This document shows, in pieces, positions 9,384-18,403 of a stretch of DNA of 64,000 nucleotides; position 1 is the first letter of the stretch; every line of letters begins with the position of its first letter. Source of the DNA: Azoarcus indigens (lineage in GTDB: Bacteria > Pseudomonadota > Gammaproteobacteria > Burkholderiales > Rhodocyclaceae); NCBI RefSeq assembly GCF_004361735.1, contig NZ_SNVV01000005.1:186001-250000 (forward strand), written 5' to 3'. The notes below the pieces were generated by a model. The model worked only from the letters and a program-made list of their open reading frames with translations, ran no database searches and was not told the DNA's origin. The translations under genes were made by a program, and so were the position numbers.

Positions 9384-10403
9384 TCAGCTCGCTGCGTTGG
9401 CGAAGGTGAAGGCGTCGGCGTGGAAGGCGCCCTCAGGCAGGCCGCGGGTGCCGACGAAAGCCTGGCGGGCCGCATCCACCATGGCCGGCGCGCCGCAGAC
9501 GTACACCTCGTGGCCGGAGAGATCGGCGAAGTCGGCCAGCACCGCTTCGTGCACCAGGCCGCGGCGGCCGTCCCAGGCTTCATCCTTCGCTTCCGACAGC
9601 ACCGGAATATAGCGGAAGCCAGAGAGCATGGCGGCCCAATCTCGCGCCAGCGTGTCCATATACACGCCGGCAGCGTTGCGCGCGCCCCAGTAAAGGGTGA
9701 TGGGCCGCTGCAGGCCGACGTGGATGGCGTGCTCCACCATGCCCTTGATCGGCGCGAAGCCGGTGCCGCCGGCCACCAGCACGATGGGGCGCTGGCTGTC
9801 CTCGCGCAGCCAGAAGCTGCCCAGCGGTCCCTCGAAGCGCAGGATCTCCTTCTCCTTCATGCCTTCGAAAACGTGGCCGGTGAAGCGGCCACCGTCGATC
9901 CTGCGCACATGCAGCTCAAGCCGGCCGGCGTCGTGCGGCGCGTTGGCGATGGAGAAGCTGCGGCGCTGGCCGTCGGCCAGCAGGATGTCGATGTACTGGC
10001 CGGCGCGGAACTGGAAGGCCTCGCTGGCGGGCAGCTTGAGCTCGATGATCATCACGTCCGGCGCTGCCAGTTCCAGCTTCTGCACCCGGCAGGGCAGCTT
10101 CTTCACCGGGATGTCGCCAGCGCGGGTGACGTTGCGTGCTTCCAGCATCAGGTCGGAACAGGCGCGGGCGCGGCAGAACAAGGCATAGCCGGCGTCGCGG
10201 TCGGCGGGCGACAGCGCGCCCTCGGAGTACAGGCCGCGGTCCAGCTCGCCGCTCAGCACCTTGCCCTTGCAGGCACCGCAGGCGCCGTCGCGGCAGCTGT
10301 AGGGCAGCAGCAGGCCGGCCTGCAGCGCCGCTTCGAGTATGGTCTGGTCGGAAGCGGCCTCGAAGGTCTGGCCACCGGGCTGGAGCGTGATCTGGAACGA
10401 CAT
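9384..10403 (-). CDS. 2Fe-2S / FAD oxidoreductase (CDP-6-deoxy-glucoseen reductase-like)
   Basis: A 339-residue electron-transfer flavoprotein. The N-terminal plant-type ferredoxin domain has cluster ligands Cys37, Cys42, Cys45 and Cys77 (YSCRDGACGACKG, then FCRARACSD). The ferredoxin-NADP reductase part follows, with the flavin motif RSFSIANAP, the nucleotide motif GGTGFAPIKG and YVCGAPAMVD near the end. It resembles AscD/RfbI and also phenol-hydroxylase and methane-monooxygenase reductases. No dideoxysugar genes are nearby, so the sugar-pathway name should be treated as a family label only. Its start faces the SDR gene across 22 bases. Confidence 0.85.
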   Translation of the reverse strand: MSFQITLQPGGQTFEAASDQTILEAALQAGLLLPYSCRDGACGACKGKVLSGELDRGLYSEGALSPADRDAGYALFCRARACSDLMLEARNVTRAGDIPVKKLPCRVQKLELAAPDVMIIELKLPASEAFQFRAGQYIDILLADGQRRSFSIANAPHDAGRLELHVRRIDGGRFTGHVFEGMKEKEILRFEGPLGSFWLREDSQRPIVLVAGGTGFAPIKGMVEHAIHVGLQRPITLYWGARNAAGVYMDTLARDWAAMLSGFRYIPVLSEAKDEAWDGRRGLVHEAVLADFADLSGHEVYVCGAPAMVDAARQAFVGTRGLPEGAFHADAFTFANAAS

Positions 10404-10413
10404 GGGCGTGGGA

Positions 10414-10419
10414 TAGAAT
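10414..10419 (+). promoter_or_regulatory. Candidate -10 element for a leaderless SDR transcript
   Basis: TAGAAT (five of six to consensus) ends six bases before the ATG at 10426, placing the predicted transcription start at or beside the start codon. Only a weak Shine-Dalgarno (GGAT) is present. There is no convincing -35, so this is tentative. Confidence 0.35.
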
Positions 10420-10425
10420 GGATCG

Positions 10426-11304
10426 ATGAAAAGACTGTTGATCGTCGGTGGCGGCGACGTCGCCAGGCGGGCCATCCCGTGGCTGGTGCGGCGTTTCCGC
10501 GTGTATGTGCTGTCGCGCCGGCCCGAGGGTGCCGCGGCACTGCGGGCGGTGGGCGCGCTGCCCATCGCCGGCGACCTCGACGATCGCCGCAGCCTGCAGC
10601 GCTTGAGCGGCCTGGCCGATGCGGTGCTGCACTTCGCGCCGCCACCCGCGCAGGGCGAGGGCGATCCTCGCACGGTGCGCCTGGTTGCGGCGCTGGCGGG
10701 TCGGCGGAGTCTACCACCACAGCGCCTTGTATACATAAGCACGACAGGGGTTTACGGCGACTGCGCCGGGGCCTGGACGGACGAGTGCCGGCCCTGTAAA
10801 CCGGCCAGTGCGCGGGCGCGGCGGCGGGTGGCGGCCGAGGACGCGCTGCGCCGCTTTGGTCGTCGCAACGGTGTTGCCGTCGGCATACTGCGCGCGCCCG
10901 GCATCTACGCCGCCGACCGCCTGCCGCTGGAGCGCCTGCAGCGCGGCGACCCGGTGTTGAGCGCCGAGGACGACGTGCATACCAACCACATCCACGCCGA
11001 AGACCTTGCCCGCCTCGCCTGTGCGGCGCTGTTCCGCCTGCGCGGCGGCCGGGTGGTGAACGCGGTGGATGACAGCGCGCTGAAGATGGGCGACTACTTC
11101 GATCGCGTCGCCGATGCCTTCGGCCTGACGCGGCCGCCGCGGCTGGCCCGGGCGGCGATCAGCCAGGTGCTGTCGCCGCTGACGCTGTCCTTCATGGCCG
11201 AGTCGCGCCGCCTGCGCAATCACAGGCTGAAGCGCGAGTTGCGGCTGGCGTTGCGCTATCCCACGGTGGACGATGGCCTGCGCGCCGCCCTCGCCGAACG
11301 CTGA
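10426..11304 (+). CDS. SDR-family NAD(P)-dependent epimerase/dehydratase-like protein
   Basis: A 292-residue Rossmann-fold protein of the extended short-chain dehydrogenase type. The dinucleotide-binding motif is LLIVGGGDVARR at the N-terminus. RLVYISTTGVYGD is the usual Ser/Thr-Tyr region, and NHIHAEDLARLACAALF resembles the family's HVDDVA motif. The YxxxK catalytic pair is not clear, so the reaction is unassigned. It is divergent from the 2Fe-2S reductase with a 22-bp shared gap and is followed 27 bases later by hemJ. The product is soluble, with no signal peptide. Confidence 0.8.
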   Translation: MKRLLIVGGGDVARRAIPWLVRRFRVYVLSRRPEGAAALRAVGALPIAGDLDDRRSLQRLSGLADAVLHFAPPPAQGEGDPRTVRLVAALAGRRSLPPQRLVYISTTGVYGDCAGAWTDECRPCKPASARARRRVAAEDALRRFGRRNGVAVGILRAPGIYAADRLPLERLQRGDPVLSAEDDVHTNHIHAEDLARLACAALFRLRGGRVVNAVDDSALKMGDYFDRVADAFGLTRPPRLARAAISQVLSPLTLSFMAESRRLRNHRLKRELRLALRYPTVDDGLRAALAER

Positions 11305-11331
11305 ACATCCCTTGCCTGGAGCTTTTCCCCG

Positions 11332-11742
11332 ATGCTGGTGCTGAAGTCGCTGCACATCATTTTCGTCGTCAGCTGGTTCGCCGGCCTGTTCTACCTGCCG
11401 CGCCTGTTCGTCAATCACGCCATGGTGGAGGATGCCGCCACCGCCGAGCGGCTGGCGCTGATGGAGCACAAGCTCTACCGCTTCATGACGCCGCTGGGCA
11501 TCCTCGCCGTTGGCCTCGGCCTGTGGCTGTGGTTCGGCTACGGCTTCAGCGGCGGCTGGCTGCACGCCAAGACCACGCTGGTGGTCGGCCTCATCGCCTA
11601 TCACCTCTACTGCGGCAGGCTGATGCGCGACTTCGCCGCCGGCCGCAACCGCCGCAGCCACCGCTGGTACCGGGTGTTCAACGAGGTGCCGGTGCTGGTG
11701 CTGTTCGCGGTGGTCTTCCTGGTGGTGTTGAAGCCGTTCTGA
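11332..11742 (+). CDS. hemJ: HemJ-type protoporphyrinogen IX oxidase
   Basis: HemJ oxidises protoporphyrinogen IX to protoporphyrin IX in the inner membrane, the penultimate step of heme synthesis in bacteria without HemG or HemY. The 136-residue protein has four hydrophobic helices and the family signatures KSLHIIFVVSWFAGLFYLPR (His8) and the C-terminal HRWYRVFNEVPVLVL. Length fits the family. It lies 27 bases after the SDR gene and ends six bases before the convergent mobA. Confidence 0.9.
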   Translation: MLVLKSLHIIFVVSWFAGLFYLPRLFVNHAMVEDAATAERLALMEHKLYRFMTPLGILAVGLGLWLWFGYGFSGGWLHAKTTLVVGLIAYHLYCGRLMRDFAAGRNRRSHRWYRVFNEVPVLVLFAVVFLVVLKPF

Positions 11743-11748
11743 ACTTGC

Positions 11749-12363
11749 TCAGGGCGCGGGCGGCCGGCCGGCGGCGGCCAGCTCCTCCGGCGTGTTGATG
11801 TTGCGGAAGGCCGCCGCCACATCGTCGAAATCCACTTCCACCGCCTTCACCGCCGCATGCCACTGCGACACCTTGCGGCCGCCGCCGTCGAGGAAGGCGC
11901 GCAGCGAGCCGGCCAGCTCGCGCCGGCACAGGCAGAACACCGGCTGGCTGCGGCCCTCGGTGCGCGCCACCGCCAGCCCGGCGCCAGCGGCGAGCAGCGC
12001 GGCGGAGAGGCGGGCGACCAGGTCCGTCGGCAGGAAGGGCGAGTCGCAGGGCGCGGTGGCCACCAGCGGATGGCGTGCCTGCAACAGCGCCGCATGCAGG
12101 CCGGCGAGCGGGCCGGGCTGGCCGGGAATGTCGTCGCCGAACACCGGGTAGCCCAGCGCCGCATAAGCCTCGGCATTGCGGTTGGCGTTGATCAGCAGCT
12201 CATCCACCTGCGGCGCCAGCCGCGCCAGCGCCCAGGCCGCCATCGGCTTGCCGTCCAGCGTCACCAGCCCCTTGTCGACGCCACCCATGCGGCTGCCCTG
12301 GCCGCCGGCGAGCAGTACGCCGGTAATGGCGGGCAGGGAAGAAGGGGGGGCGGTGCTGGACAT
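11749..12363 (-). CDS. mobA: Molybdenum cofactor guanylyltransferase MobA
   Basis: MobA transfers GMP from GTP to molybdopterin to form the bis-MGD precursor in the cytoplasm. The 204-residue protein begins with the nucleotidyltransferase signature GVLLAGGQGSRMGGVDKGL (about residues 15-33) and keeps GPLAGLHAAL and the metal-binding CDSPFLP. Length is normal. It is divergent from the rRNA methyltransferase gene and convergent with hemJ. No molybdoenzyme gene is in the window. A TAGAAT -10 candidate lies 36 bases upstream of the ATG. Confidence 0.95.
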   Translation of the reverse strand: MSSTAPPSSLPAITGVLLAGGQGSRMGGVDKGLVTLDGKPMAAWALARLAPQVDELLINANRNAEAYAALGYPVFGDDIPGQPGPLAGLHAALLQARHPLVATAPCDSPFLPTDLVARLSAALLAAGAGLAVARTEGRSQPVFCLCRRELAGSLRAFLDGGGRKVSQWHAAVKAVEVDFDDVAAAFRNINTPEELAAAGRPPAP

Positions 12364-12398
12364 GGCGGTGGGGACCGTGCGATGGGGGTGCGCTCCGG

Positions 12399-12404
12399 AT
12401 TCTA
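12399..12404 (-). promoter_or_regulatory. Candidate mobA -10 element
   Basis: TAGAAT on the minus strand matches the sigma-70 -10 consensus at five of six positions and would give a leader of about 30 bases for mobA. No convincing -35 is visible. Confidence 0.35.
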
Positions 12405-12504
12405 GCCCGGCACGGTGTGCGGCCTGCGCCCGCCGGCCCGGCGCTGTTCTTCCTCCGAAGCGGAGGCGTCGCCAGCCCGCCCGAACGCCGCCCCGCCACG
12501 GCGA

Positions 12505-12510
12505 TACAAT
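12505..12510 (+). promoter_or_regulatory. Candidate -10 element of the rRNA methyltransferase gene
   Basis: TACAAT on the plus strand (five of six to consensus) lies 42 bases before the ATG at 12553 and predicts a leader of about 36 bases. The region upstream is very GC-rich and no -35 stands out. Confidence 0.4.
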
Positions 12511-12552
12511 GCCGCCTTTTCGCGGGTCCGCCCGCCGTCACCGGAGTCCGCC

Positions 12553-13722
12553 ATGGCCGAACACTTCTTCTCTCCTTGCCCGCGCGGCCTCGAAGCGCTG
12601 CTGGTGGAGGAACTGCGCGATTGCGGCGCGAGCGCGGCGGAGGCGGTGCATGGCGGGGTTACCTGGCAGGGCGACTGGAACGCCTGCTATCGCGCCAACC
12701 TGGAGAGCCGGCTGGCGACGCGGGTGCTGTGGCGGGTGGGCATGGGCCGCTACCGCGGCGAGATCGACATCTACAAGCTGGCCTACAGCCTTACCTGGGC
12801 GAAGTGGTTCACCCCGGACGACACCCTGCGCATCTACGTCACCGCGCAGAAATCGCCGCTGAAGAGCCTGGAATTCATCACCCTGAAGATCAAGGATGCG
12901 GTGTGCGACCATTTCCGCACCGTGGCCGGCCGCCGGCCCAGCGTGGATACCGCCAACCCGGCGGTGCGCATCCATGCCTTCCTCACCGCCGATACCGCCA
13001 CCCTCTACATCGACACCTCCGGCGAGCCACTGTACAAGCGCGGCTTCAAGCCGGCCGCGGTGGAGGCGCCGCTGAAGGAGAACCTGGCCGCCGGCATCCT
13101 GCGCCTGTCCGGCTGGCAGCCGGGCGAAACCCTGCTGGACCCGATGTGCGGCAGCGGCACCTTCCTGCTGGAGGCGGCGCAGATGGCGCTGGACATCGCC
13201 CCCGGTCTCGGCCGCCATTTCGCCTTCGAGCGCCTGCGCCACTTCGACCGCGCCGCCTGGGCGGCGCTGCGCGGGGCGGCGGAGCAGCGCCGGCAACCGG
13301 CGCGGCCGCTGCCCATCTTCGGCTCCGACATCGTCGGCGAGCTGGTCCGCCGCAGCCGCGAGAACCTGCAGGCCGCCGGCCTGGCCGACTGCGTGACGCT
13401 GGAGCGCGCCGACCTGCTGGAACGCCAGCCGCCGGCCGCCGAGGGCGTGATGGTGAGCAATCCGCCCTACGGCGTGCGCATCGGCGAGGCGGAGGAGCTG
13501 GCCGCTTTCTACCCGCGCCTGGGCGACGCGCTGAAGCAGCGCTGGAGCGGCTGGCGCTGCCTATTCTTCAGTGGCGACACCGCGCTGCCCAAGCTCATCG
13601 GTCTCAAGGCCAGCCGGCGCACGCCGCTGTTCAACGGCGCGCTGGAATGCCGGCTGTACGAATACCGCATGATCGCCGGCAGCATGCGGCGGCGCCCGGC
13701 GGAGGACGGCTCAAGTTCCTGA
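12553..13722 (+). CDS. THUMP-domain 23S rRNA (guanine-N2) methyltransferase, RlmL-like
   Basis: A 389-residue RNA methyltransferase corresponding to the RlmL half that makes m2G2445 in 23S rRNA. The N-terminal ferredoxin-like/THUMP region starts FFSPCPRGLEALLVEEL. The SAM-binding motif LLDPMCGSGTFLLEAA is near residue 200 and the catalytic NPPYG tetrapeptide near 302. The protein stops where E. coli RlmL continues into its second (RlmK) domain, as is normal for the single-domain YpsC-type members. The ATG at 12553 is chosen because upstream codons are non-conserved and a -10 box overlaps them. Confidence 0.92.
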   Translation: MAEHFFSPCPRGLEALLVEELRDCGASAAEAVHGGVTWQGDWNACYRANLESRLATRVLWRVGMGRYRGEIDIYKLAYSLTWAKWFTPDDTLRIYVTAQKSPLKSLEFITLKIKDAVCDHFRTVAGRRPSVDTANPAVRIHAFLTADTATLYIDTSGEPLYKRGFKPAAVEAPLKENLAAGILRLSGWQPGETLLDPMCGSGTFLLEAAQMALDIAPGLGRHFAFERLRHFDRAAWAALRGAAEQRRQPARPLPIFGSDIVGELVRRSRENLQAAGLADCVTLERADLLERQPPAAEGVMVSNPPYGVRIGEAEELAAFYPRLGDALKQRWSGWRCLFFSGDTALPKLIGLKASRRTPLFNGALECRLYEYRMIAGSMRRRPAEDGSSS

Positions 13723-13770
13723 GGCTGCGGCCGACATAAGTTTTCGCCACCAGAAAAAAGGAGAACAGCG

Positions 13771-14292
13771 ATGGCGAAGTACCGGGCGACCCCCACCGCC
13801 CTGGAGCGGACGATGCGGGAGAACGACTTCATCGTCTCCAAGACCGACCTCAAGGGCCGCATCACCTACTGCAACCGCATCTTCATCGAGTTCGCCGGCT
13901 ACGCCGAACACGAGTTGCTGGGCGCGCCGCACAACCTCATCCGTCATCCGGACATGCCGCGCGGCGTGTTCAAGTTCCTGTGGGACAGCCTGCACGCCGA
14001 GCGCGAGTGCTTCGCCTACGTCAAGAACATGAGCAAGGACGGCGGCTTCTACTGGGTGCTGGCCAACGTCACCCCCTCCTACGGCGAGGACGGTCGCGTC
14101 GAGGGCTACTTCTCGGTGCGGCGCAAGCCGCCCGCCGCCGCGGTGCAGGCTTGCACCGCGCTCTACCGCGACATGCTGGCGGTGGAGCAGAAGGCCGGCC
14201 CGCGCGACGCCATGTCGGCCTCGCTCGCCCTACTCACCGAGGTACTTGCCGCCAAGGGACTGAGCTATGAGCAATTCGTCCTTTCTTTCTAA
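13771..14292 (+). CDS. Stand-alone Aer-type PAS protein (CetB-like)
   Basis: A 173-residue cytosolic protein that is almost entirely one PAS domain of the redox-sensing Aer class. Diagnostic stretches are [35 protein letters not shown] (the FAD-binding helix region of Aer) and the [10 protein letters not shown] strand. There are no membrane helices and no MCP signalling domain. It has a strong Shine-Dalgarno (AAAGGAG), and its stop lies 26 bases inside the downstream MCP gene, so the two are translationally coupled. By analogy with Campylobacter CetB plus CetA, this is probably the sensor half of a split energy-taxis receptor. FAD binding is inferred. Confidence 0.85.
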   Translation: MAKYRATPTALERTMRENDFIVSKTDLKGRITYCNRIFIEFAGYAEHELLGAPHNLIRHPDMPRGVFKFLWDSLHAERECFAYVKNMSKDGGFYWVLANVTPSYGEDGRVEGYFSVRRKPPAAAVQACTALYRDMLAVEQKAGPRDAMSASLALLTEVLAAKGLSYEQFVLSF

Positions 14293-15739
14293 GCTGCGGC
14301 TGCAGCTTCTCGCCCTCAACCTGCTGCTGGCCGGCGCCGTACTGGCGGTGCTGGCGCTGCGCGGCTGGCAGGGCGTGGACTTCGCCTGGACCGGCTGCCT
14401 GGTGGCAGTGGCCGTCGCCTCCAGCCTGCTCTACCTGCGCGCTGCGGCCGCCGCGCTGCGGCCGCTGGAGGCGGTGTCGCGGGTGCTGCGGGAAGCGGCG
14501 GCCGGCAAGGTGGGCGGGCGTGTCACCGGCATCGGCGAGGGCGAGTTCGCCGCCTTGTGCTGGGACATGAACGACATGCTGGATCAACTGGAGACCTGCT
14601 TCCGCGAACAGCGCAGCGCGCTCGCCAGCGCCGGCCGCGGCGAGTTCCACCGCCCTGCCCAGTCCGCCGGCCTGCATGGCGTGTTCCGCCAGGCGCTGGA
14701 AGACAGCAACCAGTCGCTGGCGGTAATGGAGCGCACCTGGCGCGAGGACAGGCGCAACCACCTGCTGTCGCGCACCGGCCAGCTCAACTCCACCAACCTG
14801 CTGAACAACATGCGCACCAACCAGCAGGACATGCTGGGCATCGTCTCCGCCACCGAGGAGCTGGAGCGGCTGGCCGCGAGTACCGCCGGCGAGGCCGACA
14901 GCAGCCGCGCATCCATGCGGGTGGTGGTGGATGACCTCGCCGCCATCGCCGCCAAGGTGGAGCGTGTGGGCGGCGAGGTGGAGCAGCTCAACGCCCGCAG
15001 CGGCGAGATCACCCGCTCGGTGGATCTGATCAAGGGCATTGCCGACCAGACCAATCTGCTGGCGCTGAACGCCGCCATCGAAGCCGCCCGCGCCGGCGAG
15101 GCTGGCCGCGGCTTCGCGGTGGTGGCGGACGAGGTGCGCAAGCTGGCGGAGAACACCATACGCGCCTCGAACGAGATCGCCGGTGTGATGACCGCGTTGC
15201 GCGAGGACGCCGCGCAAATGCAGGAGGACGCCGCCCAGATGCGGCAGATGGCCGAGTCTTCCCGCGGCAGCGTCGCCGAACTGGAGGCGCGCTTCACCGC
15301 CTTCGCCGACGGCGCCCGGCAGTCGCTGGCTCGCATCGACTATGTGCATGACGTCAGCTTCACCTCGCTGGCCAAGGTGGATCACTTCGTGTTCAAGCAG
15401 AACGCCTACCTGACACTGGACCACGGCACCGCTTCCGAGCAGGCCGCTGCGGTACACGTCGGCAGCGACGACTGCCGCCTCGGCCGCTGGCTGGCCTCGG
15501 CTGATGCGCAGCGCTTCGCCGGCCTGGAAGCCTACCGCCGCCTCGCCCAGCCCCACGGCACGGTACATAGGCGCATGGCCGAGGCGGTGGCGCTGATGGC
15601 CGGCGGCTGGGAGACGGACGCCAGCGTGCAGGAGGACATCCTCGCCGCCTTCCGCGACGCCGAACAGGCCAGCGAACAGGTGGTGGAACTGCTGGACCGC
15701 ATGGTGGCGGAGCGGCACAGCGACGCCGTCCCCGGCTGA
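14267..15739 (+). CDS. Chemoreceptor lacking a periplasmic sensor, with C-terminal CZB domain (CetA-like)
   Basis: A 490-residue MCP. Two closely spaced membrane helices (about 14-32 and 38-56) leave almost no periplasmic loop. A HAMP-like segment follows, then a signalling domain with [18 protein letters not shown] at the tip. The C-terminal ~120 residues are a chemoreceptor zinc-binding (CZB) domain with [21 protein letters not shown] and PHGTVHRRM supplying the expected His, Cys, His, His ligands. Without its own input domain it presumably takes its signal from the overlapping PAS protein, while CZB domains are known to respond to zinc or hypochlorous acid. The start overlaps the PAS gene by 26 bases. 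Confidence 0.9.
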   Translation: MSNSSFLSKLRLQLLALNLLLAGAVLAVLALRGWQGVDFAWTGCLVAVAVASSLLYLRAAAAALRPLEAVSRVLREAAAGKVGGRVTGIGEGEFAALCWDMNDMLDQLETCFREQRSALASAGRGEFHRPAQSAGLHGVFRQALEDSNQSLAVMERTWREDRRNHLLSRTGQLNSTNLLNNMRTNQQDMLGIVSATEELERLAASTAGEADSSRASMRVVVDDLAAIAAKVERVGGEVEQLNARSGEITRSVDLIKGIADQTNLLALNAAIEAARAGEAGRGFAVVADEVRKLAENTIRASNEIAGVMTALREDAAQMQEDAAQMRQMAESSRGSVAELEARFTAFADGARQSLARIDYVHDVSFTSLAKVDHFVFKQNAYLTLDHGTASEQAAAVHVGSDDCRLGRWLASADAQRFAGLEAYRRLAQPHGTVHRRMAEAVALMAGGWETDASVQEDILAAFRDAEQASEQVVELLDRMVAERHSDAVPG

Positions 15740-15951
15740 GCCGCGCGCCGCCGGCGGAGCGCACGCGCAGTCCTGCGGTGGAGCGAGCGGTGCTCGCGGC
15801 GGATGGCATCCTTCTTCCGGCTGTGCGTCCGCACCTCCCGTTTCCTGCCCATCGAACGGTGGGCGCAGGCGCCGAAGCGCGCCAGAATACCGGCGCGGCC
15901 GGGTTGAGGGGGCGGCCGCCCCCGGCGCGGCCGCAGCCAAGAGGACCTTCC
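15740..15951. other. Intergenic region before the GST gene
   Basis: 212 GC-rich bases between the CZB receptor and the glutathione S-transferase gene. I see no convincing promoter, terminator or small gene; a short Shine-Dalgarno-like GAGGA lies directly before the GST start. Confidence 0.4.
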
Positions 15952-16563
15952 ATGCAGCTCTACTACGCTCCGACCTCGCCCTTCGTGCGCAAGGTCATGG
16001 TCTGCGCCCACCTGCTCGGCGTCGCCGGCAGCATCGAACAGCTCGCCGCCGCCGCCCACCCGGTGAAGCGCGACAAGCGCATCGGCAGCTTCAATCCGCT
16101 GGCCCAGGTGCCGTCGGCACAGATTGAGGATGGCGCGCCGCTCTACGACAGCCGGGTGATCTGCGAGTACCTGGACACCACCCACCGCGGCGGCCTGTTT
16201 CCCGCCGCCGGCCCGGCGCGCTGGCAGGCGCTGACCCGCCAGGCCCTGGGCGACGGCCTGCTCAACGCCGCGGTGCTGACCCGCTACGAGCGGGTCGCCC
16301 GGCCGCCGGAGCTGCACTGGCAACCGTGGGAAGACGGCCAGCTGGAGAAGGTGCGCGATGCGCTGGCAGAGATGGAGCGCCAGGCGGCGGCGCTGGCGGT
16401 GGAGGGCTGCGCCATCGGCGAGATCACCTTCGGCTGCGCCCTGGGCTACCTGGATTTCCGCTTCCCGGAGCTCGATTGGCGTGGCGCCCATCCGCAACTC
16501 GCCGCCTGGTTCGCCCGCTTCGACGCGCAGCCGGCGATGGCGGCGACCCGGCCACACGATTGA
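15952..16563 (+). CDS. Glutathione S-transferase family protein
   Basis: A 203-residue cytosolic GST. The N-terminal thioredoxin-fold domain begins MQLYYAPTSPFVRKV, with the putative catalytic Ser/Tyr region, and contains the glutathione-binding block QVPSAQIEDGAPLYDSRVI. An all-helical C-terminal domain follows. It resembles E. coli YibF; the substrate is unknown. The frame is open further upstream, but the MQLYY start after an AAGAGGACC leader is the conserved family start. It is convergent with the dctD-like gene. Confidence 0.88.
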   Translation: MQLYYAPTSPFVRKVMVCAHLLGVAGSIEQLAAAAHPVKRDKRIGSFNPLAQVPSAQIEDGAPLYDSRVICEYLDTTHRGGLFPAAGPARWQALTRQALGDGLLNAAVLTRYERVARPPELHWQPWEDGQLEKVRDALAEMERQAAALAVEGCAIGEITFGCALGYLDFRFPELDWRGAHPQLAAWFARFDAQPAMAATRPHD

Positions 16564-16628
16564 GGGGTTCCGGGCGCGCTCATCGAGTCTGCGCTGGCCG
16601 TATCAACCAAGCCGGCAGCACTGCGAGT

Positions 16629-16673
16629 GCGCCCTCTCCCCCGGCCCCGCTCCCTCGAGGGCAGAAGGGGGGC
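16629..16673. repeat. GC-rich palindromic repeat of the CCCTCTCCC type
   Basis: This stretch reads as GCGCCCTCTCCC followed by a mirrored CGAGGGC and GGGGGG tract and can fold into a branched hairpin. It resembles the small interspersed GCCCTCTCCC/GGGAGAGGG elements found between genes in many proteobacteria. It lies between the convergent GST and dctD-like genes and may also help termination. Only one copy is seen here. Confidence 0.4.
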
Positions 16674-16698
16674 CCGTACTCGCTCGATCCGGGCGTGA

Positions 16699-18046
<1,348 letters not shown>

Positions 18047-18054
<8 letters not shown>

Positions 18055-18403
18055 GACGGTACTCCTTGGCGTAGCAGTCCGCCTCTATTTCCTGCAGCTC
18101 GACGCACAGCTGGGTTTCCAGGCCGGGGGAAGAAACCTGGGCGGACAGCGCCGCCAGCAGCGCATCCGCCAGGTGGCGTTTGCTGGCGGCGTCGCGGCCG
18201 GGCATCAGCGCCAGGCGGGCGTGGGCGAAGGCGCGCGGAGTCGCCGCGGTGCCGCTGCGGAAGCTGTGCAGCGGCACCGCGCGGCTCTTGATGTCCGCTT
18301 CCTCGAACAGGCCGGAACCGGCCAGGGCGTGGTTGAGGGCGAGCAGCGCGGCGTCGGCATCCAGGCCGAGGTTGGCGGTGTATTCCAGCGTCAGGTGGGG
18401 CAT
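18047..18403 (-). CDS. CHMI-family tautomerase (5-carboxymethyl-2-hydroxymuconate isomerase-like)
   Basis: A 118-residue member of the CHMI branch of the tautomerase superfamily, enzymes that isomerise muconate-type intermediates in homoprotocatechuate degradation. After Met removal the N-terminus is the catalytic Pro1 (MPHLTLEYTANL). DIKSRA and LMPGRDAASKRHL supply the two conserved arginines, and the C-terminal VELQEIEADCYAKEY matches the family. The gene overlaps the kinase stop by 13 bases and the regulator start by 8, so it is translationally locked between the two halves of a two-component system. No other hpa genes are nearby, so a role in handling or sensing the signal molecule is more likely than the classical pathway (inference). 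Confidence 0.88.

Noticed and set aside
6809-9409. 866-codon open frame on the plus strand
   Set aside because: It is antisense to the chemoreceptor and HDOD genes and is a composition artefact with no recognisable domain.
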